Below are positions 42,915-52,213 of a stretch of DNA of 64,000 nucleotides, one piece after another; within the stretch, counting starts at the first letter, position 1; every line of letters begins with the position of its first letter. Below the pieces are notes generated by a model. That model did no database searches, was not told the origin of the DNA, and saw only the letters and a list, made by a program, of their open reading frames with translations. Source of the stretch: JABDQA01 sp963824415 (GTDB lineage: Bacteria; Desulfobacterota; Desulfobulbia; Desulfobulbales; Desulfocapsaceae); NCBI GenBank assembly GCA_963824415.1, contig CAWGPM010000014.1:248001-312000 (forward strand). Reading direction: 5' to 3'. The position numbers and the translations under genes were made by a program.

Positions 42915-43723
42915 GCCCACGCAGAAAAAGCGGTGCTGCGGGCCATGAGCACCGCATCCGTTTCAGTGAAGATCTGCTCTGGGGTATCCACCCCGTCCTC
43001 GAGGCGTTGGGCTCCGAGCCGGATCGGATCGTTGAGCTGGTCATTCAGAAAGACCGGCATGGTCGCGCCCGGCAGGAAGTTATCGATGCAGCCAGGCAGC
43101 ATGGTGCCAGGTGTCAATTTGTCGAGCGGCTGAAGATTACCGACAATCCTGGAGCACCGATCAATCACCAGGGAGTGGTGGCCAGAACCGCGCCGATCGC
43201 TCTGCTGCCCTTTGCTGAGCTGCTGCGCTTGTTTCAAGAGCGCTGCCGCAGCGGCGAAGCGGTAAAAATCGTAGCCTGTGACACGATTCAGGACCCGCAT
43301 AATCTTGGTGCCATCATCCGTTCGGCCCATGCGGCCGGGGTCGATTATCTGATCTGTACCAGGGACCGTTCGGCACCCCTGGGGGGGACTGCCGCCAAAG
43401 CCTCGGCCGGGGCCATTTCCCGCATACGGATCTCCCAGGTTACTAATCTGAGCGAGGCGCTTGTGCAGGTAAAAAAAGCCGGAGCCTGGATATTCGGGGC
43501 GGTCAAGGATGAGGCGGCCCAATCGATCTATCAGACCGATTTCAACCTGCCCGCCTGCCTGGTGGTCGGCAACGAGGGCAAGGGTATCAGGCCGCTGGTC
43601 CGAAAAACCTGCGATGTCCTGGTGTCAATCCCGATGAGTGGGGAGATCGACTCGCTGAACTCCTCGGTCGCTGCTGCAGTTATCCTGTTTGAGATGCATC
43701 GTCAGTCGCTGGTTACTTCCTGA
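42911..43723 (+). CDS. rlmB: 23S rRNA 2'-O-methyltransferase (RlmB/TrmH family)
   Basis: 270-residue SpoU/TrmH-class SAM-dependent methyltransferase. The N-terminal substrate-binding domain (LLWGIHPVLEALG ... NHQGVVAR) is followed by the three SPOUT motifs: NLGAIIRSA, VVGNEGKGIR and IPMSGEIDSLNSSVAAAV, which form the knotted SAM site. Overlaps gmk (ATGA). The most likely target is guanosine 2251 of 23S rRNA, by family; an rRNA versus tRNA specificity cannot be proven from sequence. Confidence 0.88.
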   Translation: MSPRRKSGAAGHEHRIRFSEDLLWGIHPVLEALGSEPDRIVELVIQKDRHGRARQEVIDAARQHGARCQFVERLKITDNPGAPINHQGVVARTAPIALLPFAELLRLFQERCRSGEAVKIVACDTIQDPHNLGAIIRSAHAAGVDYLICTRDRSAPLGGTAAKASAGAISRIRISQVTNLSEALVQVKKAGAWIFGAVKDEAAQSIYQTDFNLPACLVVGNEGKGIRPLVRKTCDVLVSIPMSGEIDSLNSSVAAAVILFEMHRQSLVTS

Positions 43724-43805
43724 GCCCAAAAGCCTTACCGTATCACCCGACTGAGACGTCCGTGCCTTTTTCAACGGCTCCCTGCCTGACCCGACGTTTG
43801 GCGGG

Positions 43806-45011
43806 CTATCCCTTTTTCTGATCTAATTTGGCCTTTAAAAGTGCGCCGAAACCGGAGAGCGACTCGTTTGGATCTGCTTTAGGCGTTTTGCGGGTGGTCT
43901 GATACGACTGGTAGTCGCGCTGTTCTTTTTCCAGCTCGGTTTCGGCTGAGACATAATCGGCCGGGGTCAGGCTGATTCGCTTGGCATCGGGGTCGATCGC
44001 CTCGATGACAACCTCGATATCCTGACCAGCCTCCACCGCTTCGCGCGGGTGGTTGAGGCGCCGTCCCTGCCCCAGTTTCGAGATGTGAATCAGGCCGTCT
44101 ACACCGGCTGCCAGGGTGACGAAGGCCCCGAACTGGGCCAGCCTGGAGATGGTTCCGACAAGCGAGGTGCCCACTGAGAGCTTGTCAACGGCGGCGTCCC
44201 AGGGATCGTCCAGCGTCTGTTTGATGGAAAGGCTGATGCGGTCGTGCTCCCAGTCCAGCCCTTTGATCACGGCTTCGACCTGTTGCCCGACCGAATAGCT
44301 GTCTTCGAGGTTCTCGATCCGGCTCCAGCCGACCTCCGAGATCGGTACCAGCCCATCCACGCCGCCGATATCGATAAACAGCCCGAATGAGCGGATCGAT
44401 GAAATAACCCCCGCGACGGTCTGGCCCTCTTCGAGCCGCTGCTCAAGTTCCTCTTTTTTCTGGCGCCGTTCTTCTTCCTGGAGCATGCGGGCAGAAACGA
44501 CAATGTTTCTGCCGCCTTCCTCGAAGCGGCTGATCAGAAAGGTCATCGTGTTTCCCAGATAGGCTTCGGCCGCGTTTTCGACCCGGCGCAATCCCATCTG
44601 GGAATAGGGACAGAAGGCCCTGACATTGCCGGACAGGGTAATCTCGAAGCCACCCTTAATCTCGGCTTTGACAACCCCTTCCACCGGCACCGAACTGCGA
44701 TAGGCCTCCTCCAGATGGGCGCTGCTGGCACCGGAGCCAAGCCGTGCGGTGAAGATCTGCCCGGCGGGACCCGTTTTCAGGCAGTACACCTCAACTGATG
44801 CTCCCGGTGATATGGTCATCGTGCCGTGCTCATCGCGAAATTCGGAGGCCTCGACGATCCCCTCGCTTTTGGTGCCTACATCGAGGAACACGGTTTCCTT
44901 GTCAATACCAACCACGGTTGCCGTGATTTTCTGGCCAGGGTTGATCTTGCGCAGGGTTTTCTCTTCGCTCTGCTTGAGCAGGGCCTCAAAGCTGTCGTTG
45001 TCCTGTTCCAT
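43806..45011 (-). CDS. S1 RNA-binding domain protein (four repeats)
   Basis: 401 residues with four S1 repeats: GQKITATVVGIDKETVFLDVG, a divergent VEGVVKAEIKGGFEITL, AGVISSIRSFGLFIDIGG and VGTISRLAQFGAFVTLAAG. Each contains the OB-fold strand pattern. It resembles the shorter S1-like proteins (30S ribosomal protein S1 homologues) rather than six-domain RpsA. The ATG at 45011 has AGGA eight bases upstream; a GTG at 45035 would extend it. Likely translation or RNA stability; exact role unknown. Confidence 0.88.
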   Translation of the reverse strand: MEQDNDSFEALLKQSEEKTLRKINPGQKITATVVGIDKETVFLDVGTKSEGIVEASEFRDEHGTMTISPGASVEVYCLKTGPAGQIFTARLGSGASSAHLEEAYRSSVPVEGVVKAEIKGGFEITLSGNVRAFCPYSQMGLRRVENAAEAYLGNTMTFLISRFEEGGRNIVVSARMLQEEERRQKKEELEQRLEEGQTVAGVISSIRSFGLFIDIGGVDGLVPISEVGWSRIENLEDSYSVGQQVEAVIKGLDWEHDRISLSIKQTLDDPWDAAVDKLSVGTSLVGTISRLAQFGAFVTLAAGVDGLIHISKLGQGRRLNHPREAVEAGQDIEVVIEAIDPDAKRISLTPADYVSAETELEKEQRDYQSYQTTRKTPKADPNESLSGFGALLKAKLDQKKG

Positions 45012-45060
45012 GGGTAAAGTCCTGTTGGCAGCCACCTAGTCTCAACGGGTGGCGAGGTTG

Positions 45061-45768
45061 TTACTGGTTGATGATTTCCGTGCCTTCCGGGGGAGTAAAT
45101 TCAAAGCGCCTGTTCAGACCGGCAATATCGTTCAGATCAAGAGGATTCAAAACGATATTGCTCAGGTTCAGCGTCGTGCGGGTATCGAAATAATCGAGCA
45201 GCTCGATCCGCCTGATCAGCGCCTCTTCATCTACCCAGAGATGCACCGTTCTGATCTGGGTTTCAGCATTTTTGGGGCGAAGCTGGATAACCTCGAGATT
45301 GCTCAATTCCCGGGCCGCCTCAATATCCATCTCGAGTTCAGCATCCAGAATCAGAAAATGATCTTCCAAGGGGTCTTTTCCGGAAAAAAAGGCAAAGAGT
45401 ACATCGGTCTGGGCCTGATCGGTACTTGCTACAATCATCTGATTGAGCTTTTCGAAGTACATTGAAACGCTGGTTCCGTCGCTGATCATAACCTGGTGTT
45501 CGGGGGTATGGTAGTTCCAGCGCATCAGCATCTTCTTGCCCGGCTTAGCTAGAATGGCGGTCCCTTTACCGACCTTGGGACGACCGGTCATCTGTCCGCT
45601 GGTGGTCTGGGAAAAGTTGAAGCTGAGGCTTTCAAGTGCCGCATACGTCGCCCGGATTTGTCTGGCGATTTCAACAGCCTTTTCGGCTCCTTCTGCGATG
45701 CTGGCGGCGGGCCTAAGAAGCAGGGTAAAGAGCAGCAGTGTAATGGTTGGAAGCTGATCGAATCGCAT
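45061..45768 (-). CDS. lolA: LolA-like outer-membrane lipoprotein carrier protein
   Basis: 235 residues with a signal peptide (MRFDQLPTITLLLFTLLLRP... then ASIAEG). The mature part has ALESLSFNFSQTTSG and GKKMLMRWNYHTPEHQVMISDGTSVSMYF, the LolA-like beta pattern that binds lipoprotein acyl chains in the periplasm. The ATG at 45768 gives a typical signal peptide; earlier in-frame codons to 45858 are unlikely. Family match is good, function as a true LolA is inferred. Confidence 0.8.
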   Translation of the reverse strand: MRFDQLPTITLLLFTLLLRPAASIAEGAEKAVEIARQIRATYAALESLSFNFSQTTSGQMTGRPKVGKGTAILAKPGKKMLMRWNYHTPEHQVMISDGTSVSMYFEKLNQMIVASTDQAQTDVLFAFFSGKDPLEDHFLILDAELEMDIEAARELSNLEVIQLRPKNAETQIRTVHLWVDEEALIRRIELLDYFDTRTTLNLSNIVLNPLDLNDIAGLNRRFEFTPPEGTEIINQ

Positions 45769-45915
45769 TTGAATCGTTATGATGCTGGGCATGTCGTTTG
45801 TCGGTTGCCCGGACCTGTGCCGGTGTTGATCTATACCAAAAAGGCTAATGAACAACAAGCAATGAAAAGTCGGCTGGCAGGCAAAATGGGCATTGAAACG
45901 TTTTTGACGCGCGGG

Positions 45916-47607
45916 TCAGGCGTTTGCAGTGACTCTGACAACCACCAGCGTGACGTCGTCCTCCAGCTTTGCTGAACCACAGAATCCGCGCTGATCTTTA
46001 AGAATTGCCTGCATCAGGTTCTCTGCCGAGTCGCCGCGATTTTTGCGGACATGATGGCGAATGCAGGTTTTCAGCCGCTCTCTGCCATACATTTCCTGGG
46101 CTTCGTTGCGGGCTTCCCAGAGGCCGTCGGAGGTAAGGATGAATATTTGTCCGGGCTGCAGGTCTTCAATGGCCTGCTTGGAAAATGGGTAGTCGGCATC
46201 GACGCCGAGCGCCAGGCCCGGCCCTTTAAGCTCGGTAAAGCAGTCTTTTTTTGGGTCGTAGAGCAGACCGGGGTCATGACCGGCCCGAATCCAGTGGGCT
46301 CGATTCGCCCTGTGATCAAGTCCAAGATAGAACAGGGTCATAAAGCGACCGGTATGGTGCACATCTTCGGTCAGATGACGATTCATAGCGGTGACGATGT
46401 CAACCATCGACCCGGGCTGAGAAGCACGCATACGTAGAAAGCCCCGGGCACTTGTCATCAGCAGCGCCGAATCGACCCCATGGCCGGTGATATCGCCCAC
46501 CACCACAGAAAACCGACTACTGTCCCGGGGATCGAACAAATAATCGAAATAGTCGCCGCCGACTTCCTCGCAGGCCTGGTTGCAGCCGGCGATATCGAAT
46601 CCGGCAATATCGGGAGGAGTTGAGGGAAGCAGGCTTCTCTGCACTTCGCCGGCCAGCGAAATAGCTTTTTTCTGTTGGGTCATGTCCGTGATAAAGGCCA
46701 TGATGCCGATCACCGCTCCGGTGTCGGATCGAAGGGTGTTGCTGTGAAGCAGAACAGGTATGGTTGTGCCGGATGCTGTGGGCAACTCGCACTCGATTTC
46801 CCGGTACTCGGAGCCGACGGCAGCATCCGCTTCAGCGCTCGGCAGCAGAGAGTGTGTTTCGGCAATCAGGGCGAGCGGCGCGGTGCCGAACAGGTTGTCA
46901 TCAGCACGGCCGATCAGTGCTGCAAAGGCCGTGTTGTGATCGACGATCTGCAGTGCATCATTCATCAGTACAAAGCCCTCACCGGTCGTATCGACAATGC
47001 GCCTGTATTTCTCTTCGCTTTTCCGCAGCCGCTCTTCAGCTTCTTTGCGCTTATGGATGTCGATGACGATCCCCTGATGGTAGCGGGTTCCAGACGCATC
47101 TTCGACGACCGAGGTACGATCCTCGACCCAGCGAGTCTGGCCTTCTTTAGTAACGATCCGGTAATATTGGCTGTATCGTTGCCGGCCCAGCCGGACATAT
47201 TCGGCTATTTCCTCAACGATCCGTTCCCGGTCGCCGGGATAGACCAAGTCCCGGAACATGATCTTGTTGCTGAGCAGATCTTCGGCCCGATAGCCGAACC
47301 GGGAGATATTGGGCGATACATAGACCATTTTGCGCTCTTCGAGTTTTTCGGCGGCGAGGCGCCGAAAGAGGATTGCCGGACTGTTGTCGATGATATATTC
47401 GGCGAGCTGCAGTGTTTTGCGTGCCTCTTCGGCGTTGTGGCCGCTGTTTTGGCGCGGCTGTGATTCAATATCCTGCAGGCGTGCACGCAGCGCCTGGTTC
47501 TCAGCCGATAGAGCAGCTATTTTCTCAACCAGCATCTGACGATCTGACTCGTCTTTAATCCGGCAGGAATCTGCTGCTGCTCTATCGCTTCGAGAATCGC
47601 TTTTCAT
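45916..47607 (-). CDS. PAS-domain SpoIIE-type serine phosphatase
   Basis: 563 residues. A coiled coil (about 25-60) is followed by a PAS/PAC unit (YRIVTKEGQTRWVEDR... IVIDIHKRKEAEERLRKSEEKY) and a second PAS (VDTTGEGFVLMNDALQIVD... MAFITDMTQQK). The C-terminal PP2C/SpoIIE domain has CEEVGGDYFD, VVVGDITGHGVDSALLM and LTSDGLWEARN; these supply the metal-binding aspartates. It probably dephosphorylates an anti-anti-sigma factor in response to a PAS signal. No cognate RsbV/RsbW is adjacent. Confidence 0.9.
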   Translation of the reverse strand: MKSDSRSDRAAADSCRIKDESDRQMLVEKIAALSAENQALRARLQDIESQPRQNSGHNAEEARKTLQLAEYIIDNSPAILFRRLAAEKLEERKMVYVSPNISRFGYRAEDLLSNKIMFRDLVYPGDRERIVEEIAEYVRLGRQRYSQYYRIVTKEGQTRWVEDRTSVVEDASGTRYHQGIVIDIHKRKEAEERLRKSEEKYRRIVDTTGEGFVLMNDALQIVDHNTAFAALIGRADDNLFGTAPLALIAETHSLLPSAEADAAVGSEYREIECELPTASGTTIPVLLHSNTLRSDTGAVIGIMAFITDMTQQKKAISLAGEVQRSLLPSTPPDIAGFDIAGCNQACEEVGGDYFDYLFDPRDSSRFSVVVGDITGHGVDSALLMTSARGFLRMRASQPGSMVDIVTAMNRHLTEDVHHTGRFMTLFYLGLDHRANRAHWIRAGHDPGLLYDPKKDCFTELKGPGLALGVDADYPFSKQAIEDLQPGQIFILTSDGLWEARNEAQEMYGRERLKTCIRHHVRKNRGDSAENLMQAILKDQRGFCGSAKLEDDVTLVVVRVTANA

Positions 47608-47980
47608 ATCATTTACTTGTTGTTGTCTATGGTGGGAGATTGCCTCAGATCAGCTGCCGGAAGCGGGTATCTGCTTGAGCCTGTTTTTTCTCTAGCCTGC
47701 GAGATACGAAGGGTGGCAGGAGGACCAGTTGGTTGTAGAGTAAAAGCTAGGCAACAATGTCACAGGTGTCAACTCCGGACAGCTGCAGGGTGCGGTGGAT
47801 CAGCTCTTCTGGAGGGACCGGAAACCTTCTGGCAGGCTGCTTCTGAGCGTCAGTGTATTGACAGAATCGAGTTCAGGAATTATGTTTGCGACCGGAACGA
47901 TCATGCAGTGGTTTAGAACAGCTGGTTTGACAGTCAAGTCTAACGAGCACGGTACCTCGCTAACAATCAGGAGTAAGGCA
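47608..47980. other. Divergent intergenic region between SpoIIE-type gene and FmdB gene
   Basis: About 370 bases. Only short frames without support. It must hold the promoters of the phosphatase gene and the zinc-ribbon gene. No repeat, hairpin or RNA gene was recognised. Confidence 0.35.
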
Positions 47981-48262
47981 ATGCCGGTTTACGAGTACGA
48001 ATGCGATAATTGTCAGAATGTCTTTGAGGTTCAGCAGAAAATTGCTGATCCACCCTTGAGCAATTGCCCGCAATGTCAGGGCTCAGTAAGAAAATTGATG
48101 TCCATGACTTCCTTTCAGCTGAAGGGGGGTGGCTGGTATGCGGACGGCTATGCCTCCGCCGGCGACAAGCCGAAAGAAAAAACAGAAAGCACCCCGGCAC
48201 CACCGTGCCAGACCGCGACAGGATGTTCCGGTTGTCCGGCAGCAGCGGCCACAGGCAAATAG
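47981..48262 (+). CDS. FmdB-type zinc-ribbon protein
   Basis: 93 residues. MPVYEYECDNCQNVFEVQQ and SNCPQCQG give a CxxC...CxxC zinc ribbon. The C-terminal half is disordered with TGCSGCP at the end. Family members are named FmdB and are implicated as regulators, but no function is proven. An AGGAG site lies before the ATG. Upstream in-frame codons were rejected as the start. Confidence 0.88.
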   Translation: MPVYEYECDNCQNVFEVQQKIADPPLSNCPQCQGSVRKLMSMTSFQLKGGGWYADGYASAGDKPKEKTESTPAPPCQTATGCSGCPAAAATGK

Positions 48263-48330
48263 CGTCCGAGCAGTAAGCGCCCGGCAGTCCGCCTTATCCC
48301 CCAGCACCATCTTACATTTTTTAACTAATA

Positions 48331-48365
48331 AATAGTCCGGTTTGTTTACTTCAAACCGGACTATT
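48331..48365. terminator. Terminator between FmdB gene and queA (convergent)
   Basis: AATAGTCCGGTTTG and CAAACCGGACTATT form a perfect 14-bp hairpin with a TTTACTT loop. The queA stop codon lies at the edge of this stem. T-tracts on each side are short, so it may work in both directions for the convergent genes. Confidence 0.75.
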
Positions 48366-49458
48366 TTATTATGGCCATCGCATCGCCATACGAATAAAAG
48401 CGATAGTCATGTTCGATTGCAATCCGGTAGCAGTCGAGCAGGCGCTGCCTGCCGCACAGGGCTGCCACCAGGAAAAGAAGCGATGACTGCGGCAGGTGGA
48501 AGTTGGTGATCAGGTTGTCGATTATCCTGAACTTATAACCGGGTACGATATAGAGTGAACACCAGTCGGCTATGGCCCTGGCCGTGCCGTCTTCCACGCC
48601 ACAGAATTCGAGTGCCCTGAGGGTGGTTGTACCGACCGCCCAGACGCGCCCGCCCGCTGACCTGGTCTGGTTGATCAGCCGGGCGGTCTGCTCGGAGATG
48701 GTGACAAATTCGCGGTGGATCTGATGGTTGGTAATCTGTTCTTCCTGGACCGGGGCAAAGGTCCCGTAGCCGACATGCAGGGTTATCGGGCTGACCTGTA
48801 CGCCAAAGCTCTTGATCTTTGCCAGTAAATCTTCGGTAAAATGCAATCCAGCCGTGGGGGCGGCCACCGCACCGGGCCGCTTGGCATAGACGGTCTGGTA
48901 GCGCCTGGCGTCTTCATCGGAGGTCCCGTCGGGACGCCGGATATAGGGAGGCAGCGGGATATCCCCGCTCCTGTCGAGCAGGCAATCGAGCTGGACCCCG
49001 GCGGCCAGGCAGAGCCTGACCAGCCATTTTCCCCGGTTCATTTTCTCAAGCAGAATGCAGGAGCAGTTGTCGCTGAGCTGAATCCGGCTCCGGGGTCGGG
49101 GCGGGCGGGAACTTTTGATTAATGCTTCGCACTCAAAGCCCGGTTCATCAGGTCTGTCTGCCTGGTCGATAGCGGAGGCTGCTGGTTTCGGATAGCCAAG
49201 CAGAAAGACCTCCGCTTTGCCACCGCTTTCTTTTGTGCCGCTGAGCCGGGCTGGAAAAACCCTGGTGTCGTTTATGACCAGCAGATCTCCAGGGGTGAAC
49301 AGCTTGGTGATCTGATGAAACTGGAGATGTTCGATTTCACCGTTATCCCGATTCAACGTCAACAGCCGGGAGTGATCCCGCTGCTCGGCGGGATGCTGGG
49401 CGATATGGGAACCAGGCAGATGGTAGTGATAGGCCTGCAGGCTTAAATCATCTTGCAT
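48361..49458 (-). CDS. queA: S-adenosylmethionine:tRNA ribosyltransferase-isomerase
   Basis: 365-residue enzyme of queuosine synthesis, transferring the ribosyl moiety of SAM to preQ1-tRNA to form epoxyqueuosine. Family blocks seen are DLLVINDTRVFPARL, AAPTAGLHFTE, TLHVGYGTFAPV and the C-terminal FHLPQSSLLFLVAAL. Full length is as expected. It ends within a terminator hairpin and its start at 49458 is divergent from the menaquinone genes. Confidence 0.95.
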   Translation of the reverse strand: MQDDLSLQAYHYHLPGSHIAQHPAEQRDHSRLLTLNRDNGEIEHLQFHQITKLFTPGDLLVINDTRVFPARLSGTKESGGKAEVFLLGYPKPAASAIDQADRPDEPGFECEALIKSSRPPRPRSRIQLSDNCSCILLEKMNRGKWLVRLCLAAGVQLDCLLDRSGDIPLPPYIRRPDGTSDEDARRYQTVYAKRPGAVAAPTAGLHFTEDLLAKIKSFGVQVSPITLHVGYGTFAPVQEEQITNHQIHREFVTISEQTARLINQTRSAGGRVWAVGTTTLRALEFCGVEDGTARAIADWCSLYIVPGYKFRIIDNLITNFHLPQSSLLFLVAALCGRQRLLDCYRIAIEHDYRFYSYGDAMAIIK

Positions 49459-49559
49459 AGTGGGTAAGGGTTCATTACTAAATAAGTGATCATGAATTTT
49501 GCCCCAATCATCTGCCCAATCGTCAGTGCATCGTCAATTATGGGGCCGGGTTACTTACC

Positions 49560-50228
49560 ATGTATCTGCTGATAGCCGCAACGGAAAAAGAATTGAGTGC
49601 ACTCGAGCAGGTCGAGCTCAGCGCAGGTGGTTTTGTAAAGACCCTGGTCTCCGGCGTCGGTCCGCTGGAAAGCGGGGTCCGCTGCACCCGCTATCTTGCC
49701 CAACATCATAAAGAATTCAAAACCATTGTCAACTTCGGCATCGCCGGCGCCTATCGCGGCGGGGCGGCCGGACAGGTCGATATGCTCGATATCTGTCTGG
49801 CCGAGCGGGAAGTGCTCGGCGATTTCGGTATCTGCCGGGGTGAAGAGGTCGTTCCCTTTACAGGTGTCGATTTCGAAGTTGCCGCGGAACTCAACTTTGA
49901 CGGAGATCTGGTCGAAGCTGCCCGGAGGACGCTGACAGCGCACGGGATCAGATGCAGCGTCGGCACCTTTGTCACGGTCAACGCGGCCAGTGGTACTATC
50001 ACCCGGGGGGCCTCGATAAGCCGCAGGTTCGAAGCGCTCTGCGAGAATATGGAAGGAGCTGCAATCGCCCGCGCTTGCCAGGAGTTCTCGCTGCCGCTGA
50101 TCGAGGTGCGGGCCGTATCCAACCTGGTCGAGGACCGTCCCGGCACTGCCTGGGAGATTGAAAAAGCATCCGTGCGGGCTGCCCAGGCCGCTGCTCTTAT
50201 CGTCAAATATTGCCCGGAAATCTTATGA
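49560..50228 (+). CDS. mqnB: Futalosine hydrolase
   Basis: 222 residues of the nucleoside phosphorylase/hydrolase fold. VNFGIAGAYR and ENMEGAAIARACQ (with the catalytic purine-binding Glu and Met-Glu-Gly-Ala) match MqnB. It cleaves futalosine to dehypoxanthine futalosine and hypoxanthine in the futalosine menaquinone pathway. Its stop overlaps mqnD. No strong ribosome binding site is visible. Confidence 0.88.
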   Translation: MYLLIAATEKELSALEQVELSAGGFVKTLVSGVGPLESGVRCTRYLAQHHKEFKTIVNFGIAGAYRGGAAGQVDMLDICLAEREVLGDFGICRGEEVVPFTGVDFEVAAELNFDGDLVEAARRTLTAHGIRCSVGTFVTVNAASGTITRGASISRRFEALCENMEGAAIARACQEFSLPLIEVRAVSNLVEDRPGTAWEIEKASVRAAQAAALIVKYCPEIL

Positions 50229-51082
50229 AACCCGCCCGTCCGTTGTCGCTTGGTTTTTCGCCATGCCCCAACGATACCTTTATCTTCTGCGATCTGGTTG
50301 CCCGCATCGAACGGGATTCAGACCAGTTCTTTGCACCACCTCACCTCGAAGACGTGGAAACCCTGAACCAGTGGGCCCGCGCACACCGGCTTGATGTGAC
50401 CAAGCTCTCGTTTCATGCCGTTGCCCATGTGCTCGACGAATACTGCATACTCTCTGCCGGAGCGGCCCTGGGAAGAGGTTGCGGCCCGCTGCTGGTAACC
50501 ACTGAAAAGCGGCATACGGTTTCGCTTGAGGGTGGTCGGGTTGCGATCCCGGGTAGATTCACCACGGCCGCGCTGCTGTTTCAGATGTTCTGCCCTGAAG
50601 CAGTTGATCTAGTGGAGATGCGCTTTGAACGCATTCTTGATGCGGTGGCCACGGGCGCTGTCGATGCCGGGGTGATCATTCATGAGAGCCGCTTCACCTA
50701 CCAGCAGTCTGGACTGGTCTGTGTGCAGGACCTTGGCCAGTGGTGGGAGCAATGGTCCGGCCTGCCTATTCCGCTGGGCTGCATTGGCGTGCGCAGAAGT
50801 ATAGGCCTAGAGCTCATTGGCGAGATCGAAAATCGGATTCGAGCCAGTCTGCAATGGGCCAGAACCCATCCCGGCCAGTGCAGCGACTATATCAAACGTT
50901 ATGCCCAGGAAATCGACGATCAGGTGGTCGCCCAGCACATAGCCCTCTATGTAAATGACTTCTCGCTTGATCTCGGGGAAGTCGGACGGCAGGCCGTGGT
51001 CGCCTTTTTTGAGCGGGGCCGCCGTTGCGGCGCGTTGCCATCCGTTCAACACGAGCTGTTTTGTTGCCGACCCAAGACATGA
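50225..51082 (+). CDS. mqnD: 1,4-Dihydroxy-6-naphthoate synthase
   Basis: 285-residue periplasmic-binding-fold enzyme of the futalosine pathway. Begins PLSLGFSPCPNDTFIF, the MqnD hallmark. VTKLSFHAVAHVL follows, then GCGPLLVT and HESRFTYQ. It converts cyclic dehypoxanthinyl futalosine to 1,4-dihydroxy-6-naphthoate. The ATG at 50225 overlaps the mqnB stop (ATGA). Its stop also overlaps the next gene. Confidence 0.93.
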   Translation: MKPARPLSLGFSPCPNDTFIFCDLVARIERDSDQFFAPPHLEDVETLNQWARAHRLDVTKLSFHAVAHVLDEYCILSAGAALGRGCGPLLVTTEKRHTVSLEGGRVAIPGRFTTAALLFQMFCPEAVDLVEMRFERILDAVATGAVDAGVIIHESRFTYQQSGLVCVQDLGQWWEQWSGLPIPLGCIGVRRSIGLELIGEIENRIRASLQWARTHPGQCSDYIKRYAQEIDDQVVAQHIALYVNDFSLDLGEVGRQAVVAFFERGRRCGALPSVQHELFCCRPKT

Positions 51083-52101
51083 ACACCTTGCTGATCGATT
51101 TGCCCGCAGAGATTCCCGATCACCTGCCTCTCCTCGTCTGGACAGGAGCCGCGGGCCGGGCGTCTGAGAAGTTGCTTGGCAGAATTCAGCAGGGCTTGGA
51201 GCAGCGTGGAGTCAGGCTCAGGTCGGCCTGCTGCCGTAAGACTGAGCGCACCAGGAAATCCGCTGGCACCAGGGCGCAAGCCGGGCGCTTTCTGCCGATC
51301 CAGGTACGTGAGCTGCTCAGGGCCCTGACCGGGCATGAACTGCTTTTGTTTGAACAGAGCGAAAATTCGGTTTCATTTTCTCTTGAGGGGCCTGTGCGCT
51401 GGCCTGCAGGGCTGAGACTGGGAGAGGGGCCTGGTGCTGAAGACGGGCCGGCGGCGGCAGAGCACTTTATCTGTCTGGCTGACAATGATATTGATCGGTG
51501 TGTTGATGCCATAGTCACCTGGCTTCAGAGGTGCCGGCGCCGAACGGTGCTGGCAGCCTGCCTGTTGATCGGCGGCAGAAGTTCGAGGATGGGACGCCCG
51601 AAACATCTGATAGAGGATGAACAAGGCATCACCTGGCTGGAACGCACCATTGCTGCAGTGCGTCCGCTGGTTTCCGAACTTGTGCTTTCCGGGGCAGGAG
51701 ATCTACCCGAGCGGCTGAGTCATCTGCCTCGGGTTCAGGACCTGCCTGGCATCGGCGGGCCGCTGGCCGGGATAGGCGCGGCGATGCGCAGCCGGCCGTT
51801 TGTCTCCTGGATCGTGCTGGCCTGCGATATGCCTGATATCACACCGACGGCGCTGAACTGGCTGCTTGGCCAGCGTCACGACGGGAGCCTGGCGATCATT
51901 CCCCATAATCCGCAAAGCGGCAGAAGCGAGCCGCTTTGTGCCTGGTACGATTATCGATGTGGAGTGCTGATCGAGGATCTGCTGGCGTCCGGAGAGCAGA
52001 AGATATCTGCGCTTTGCGGGAAAAAAGGGGTAACCGAGCCGCTGATACCCGATGAACTCAGCCCGTGCTGGCGCAATGTAAACCGGCCCGATGAGCTGTG
52101 A
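51079..52101 (+). CDS. mobA: Molybdenum cofactor guanylyltransferase (MobA-like) with extra N-terminal domain
   Basis: 340 residues. The C-terminal 190 form a nucleotidyltransferase: LLIGGRSSRMGRPKHL near residue 155, with LACDMPDITPTAL for the metal-binding Asp. This part adds GMP to molybdopterin. The first 150 residues are not standard: they resemble MobB in layout (SEKLLGRIQQGLEQRGV... ENDNDIDRCVDAIV-like end) but the P-loop is degenerate (TGAAGRASEK). It may be a MobA fused to a decayed MobB domain. ATG overlaps mqnD stop. Formate dehydrogenase could be the client; it is not in the window. Confidence 0.85.
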   Translation: MNTLLIDLPAEIPDHLPLLVWTGAAGRASEKLLGRIQQGLEQRGVRLRSACCRKTERTRKSAGTRAQAGRFLPIQVRELLRALTGHELLLFEQSENSVSFSLEGPVRWPAGLRLGEGPGAEDGPAAAEHFICLADNDIDRCVDAIVTWLQRCRRRTVLAACLLIGGRSSRMGRPKHLIEDEQGITWLERTIAAVRPLVSELVLSGAGDLPERLSHLPRVQDLPGIGGPLAGIGAAMRSRPFVSWIVLACDMPDITPTALNWLLGQRHDGSLAIIPHNPQSGRSEPLCAWYDYRCGVLIEDLLASGEQKISALCGKKGVTEPLIPDELSPCWRNVNRPDEL

Positions 52102-52213
52102 ATAGTCTCCGGGCGGCTGGCCCGGTGCAGGGTTTGGTGGCAGGAGGGAATATCAGAGACCGGAAAGGGGCCGGGAACGGGCGGCAAGAGCGGCTCTGGT
52201 GCGGCCGTCAAAC

